Assembly: GCA_937129505.1 (NCBI GenBank) | Contig: CAKZNJ010000009.1 | Span: forward strand, 1-5,660 | Reading direction: 5' to 3' | DNA: 5,660 bases | DNA from: an uncultured Anaerolineae bacterium | GTDB taxonomy: Bacteria > Chloroflexota > Anaerolineae > Anaerolineales > UBA4823 | Part shown: one piece after another, positions 5,449 to 5,660 of the stretch | Position numbering within the stretch: position 1 is the first letter of the stretch | Layout of the letters: each line of letters begins with the position of its first letter | The notes under the pieces: generated by a model | What the model saw: the letters and a program-made list of their open reading frames with translations, nothing else | What the model was told of the DNA's origin: nothing | Databases searched by the model: none | Made by a program: the position numbers and the translations under genes

Positions 5449-5660
5449 TCAATCCTCAAATATTTCTGCCTCGCTGAGCAATTTCCCCGCTGCATCTTTT
5501 GCCGAAAGGAGCGGTTGTTGCCCTTCCAAAAGCGGCCATCTGATGCCTAGGACGGGATCATTCCAGAGCAGCGTACGATCCCATTCTGGGGCATAGTAGT
5601 CTGTAACCTTGTAATAGACTTCAGCCCATTCGCTTATGACATAAAAACCATGCGCAAAAC
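5449..5660 (-). CDS. rfbC: dTDP-4-dehydrorhamnose 3,5-epimerase, C-terminal part (cut by the window edge)
   Basis: Translating the minus strand from 5658 gives 69 residues ending at TGA (5449-5451), the C-terminal part of an RfbC/RmlC epimerase. This cupin-fold enzyme inverts C3 and C5 of dTDP-4-dehydro-6-deoxyglucose. Visible family landmarks are FAHGFYVISEWAEV at the edge, YYKVTDYYAPEWDRTLLW, containing the tyrosine region of the active site, and WNDPVLGIRWPL with the conserved W-N-D-P. The catalytic His and Lys of the N-terminal half lie outside the window, so completeness cannot be judged. It ends 15 bases before rfbB and is clearly in the same operon. It lacks a start codon here, so it can only be found by homology reading at the window edge. 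The C-terminal tail after the WPL motif is variable in the family. Confidence 0.94.
   Translation of the reverse strand, partial: FAHGFYVISEWAEVYYKVTDYYAPEWDRTLLWNDPVLGIRWPLLEGQQPLLSAKDAAGKLLSEAEIFED

Overview
The window is a block of bacterial cell-surface polysaccharide genes. All of them lie on the minus strand, so transcription runs from the high coordinates to the low ones. In transcription order it holds: the C-terminal end of rfbC (cut by the window edge), rfbB, rfbA, rfbD, a roughly 300-base gap with a candidate promoter, palindromes and a possible small ORF, then wzm and wzt. A very tentative start of a further gene lies at the left edge. I see no credible protein gene on the plus strand, and no RNA gene, CRISPR array or insertion sequence.

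The right half (about 2479-5660) encodes the dTDP-L-rhamnose pathway in the order rfbC-rfbB-rfbA-rfbD. RfbA couples glucose-1-phosphate to dTTP, RfbB dehydrates the product to the 4-keto-6-deoxy sugar, RfbC epimerises it at C3 and C5, and RfbD reduces it to dTDP-L-rhamnose. The genes are tightly packed: 15 nt between rfbC and rfbB, and a 4-nt ATGA overlap between rfbB and rfbA. A 127-nt spacer precedes rfbD. Strong Shine-Dalgarno sequences fix most starts, and these show that rfbA and rfbD begin well inside their longest open frames.

The left half (about 55-2182) encodes a two-part ABC exporter of the Wzm/Wzt type: a six-helix permease and an ATPase carrying a C-terminal carbohydrate-binding-type extension. 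The two genes overlap by 23 nt. Together with the rhamnose genes they suggest a locus that makes and exports a rhamnose-containing polysaccharide through the ABC-transporter-dependent route. The gap 2183-2478 is the least ordinary part. It has a perfect consensus -10 box with a fair -35 box, a perfect 11-bp inverted repeat just downstream of the predicted transcription start, a second palindrome, and a 46-codon ORF with its own Shine-Dalgarno.

Base composition is moderately balanced, starts are mostly ATG with good Shine-Dalgarno sequences, and the gene set is universal among polysaccharide-making bacteria. The style of the RfbD C-terminus reminds me of Chloroflexota (Anaerolineae-like) proteins, but this is a weak impression and not a demonstration. 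I found no clear evidence of a wholly new biological system.
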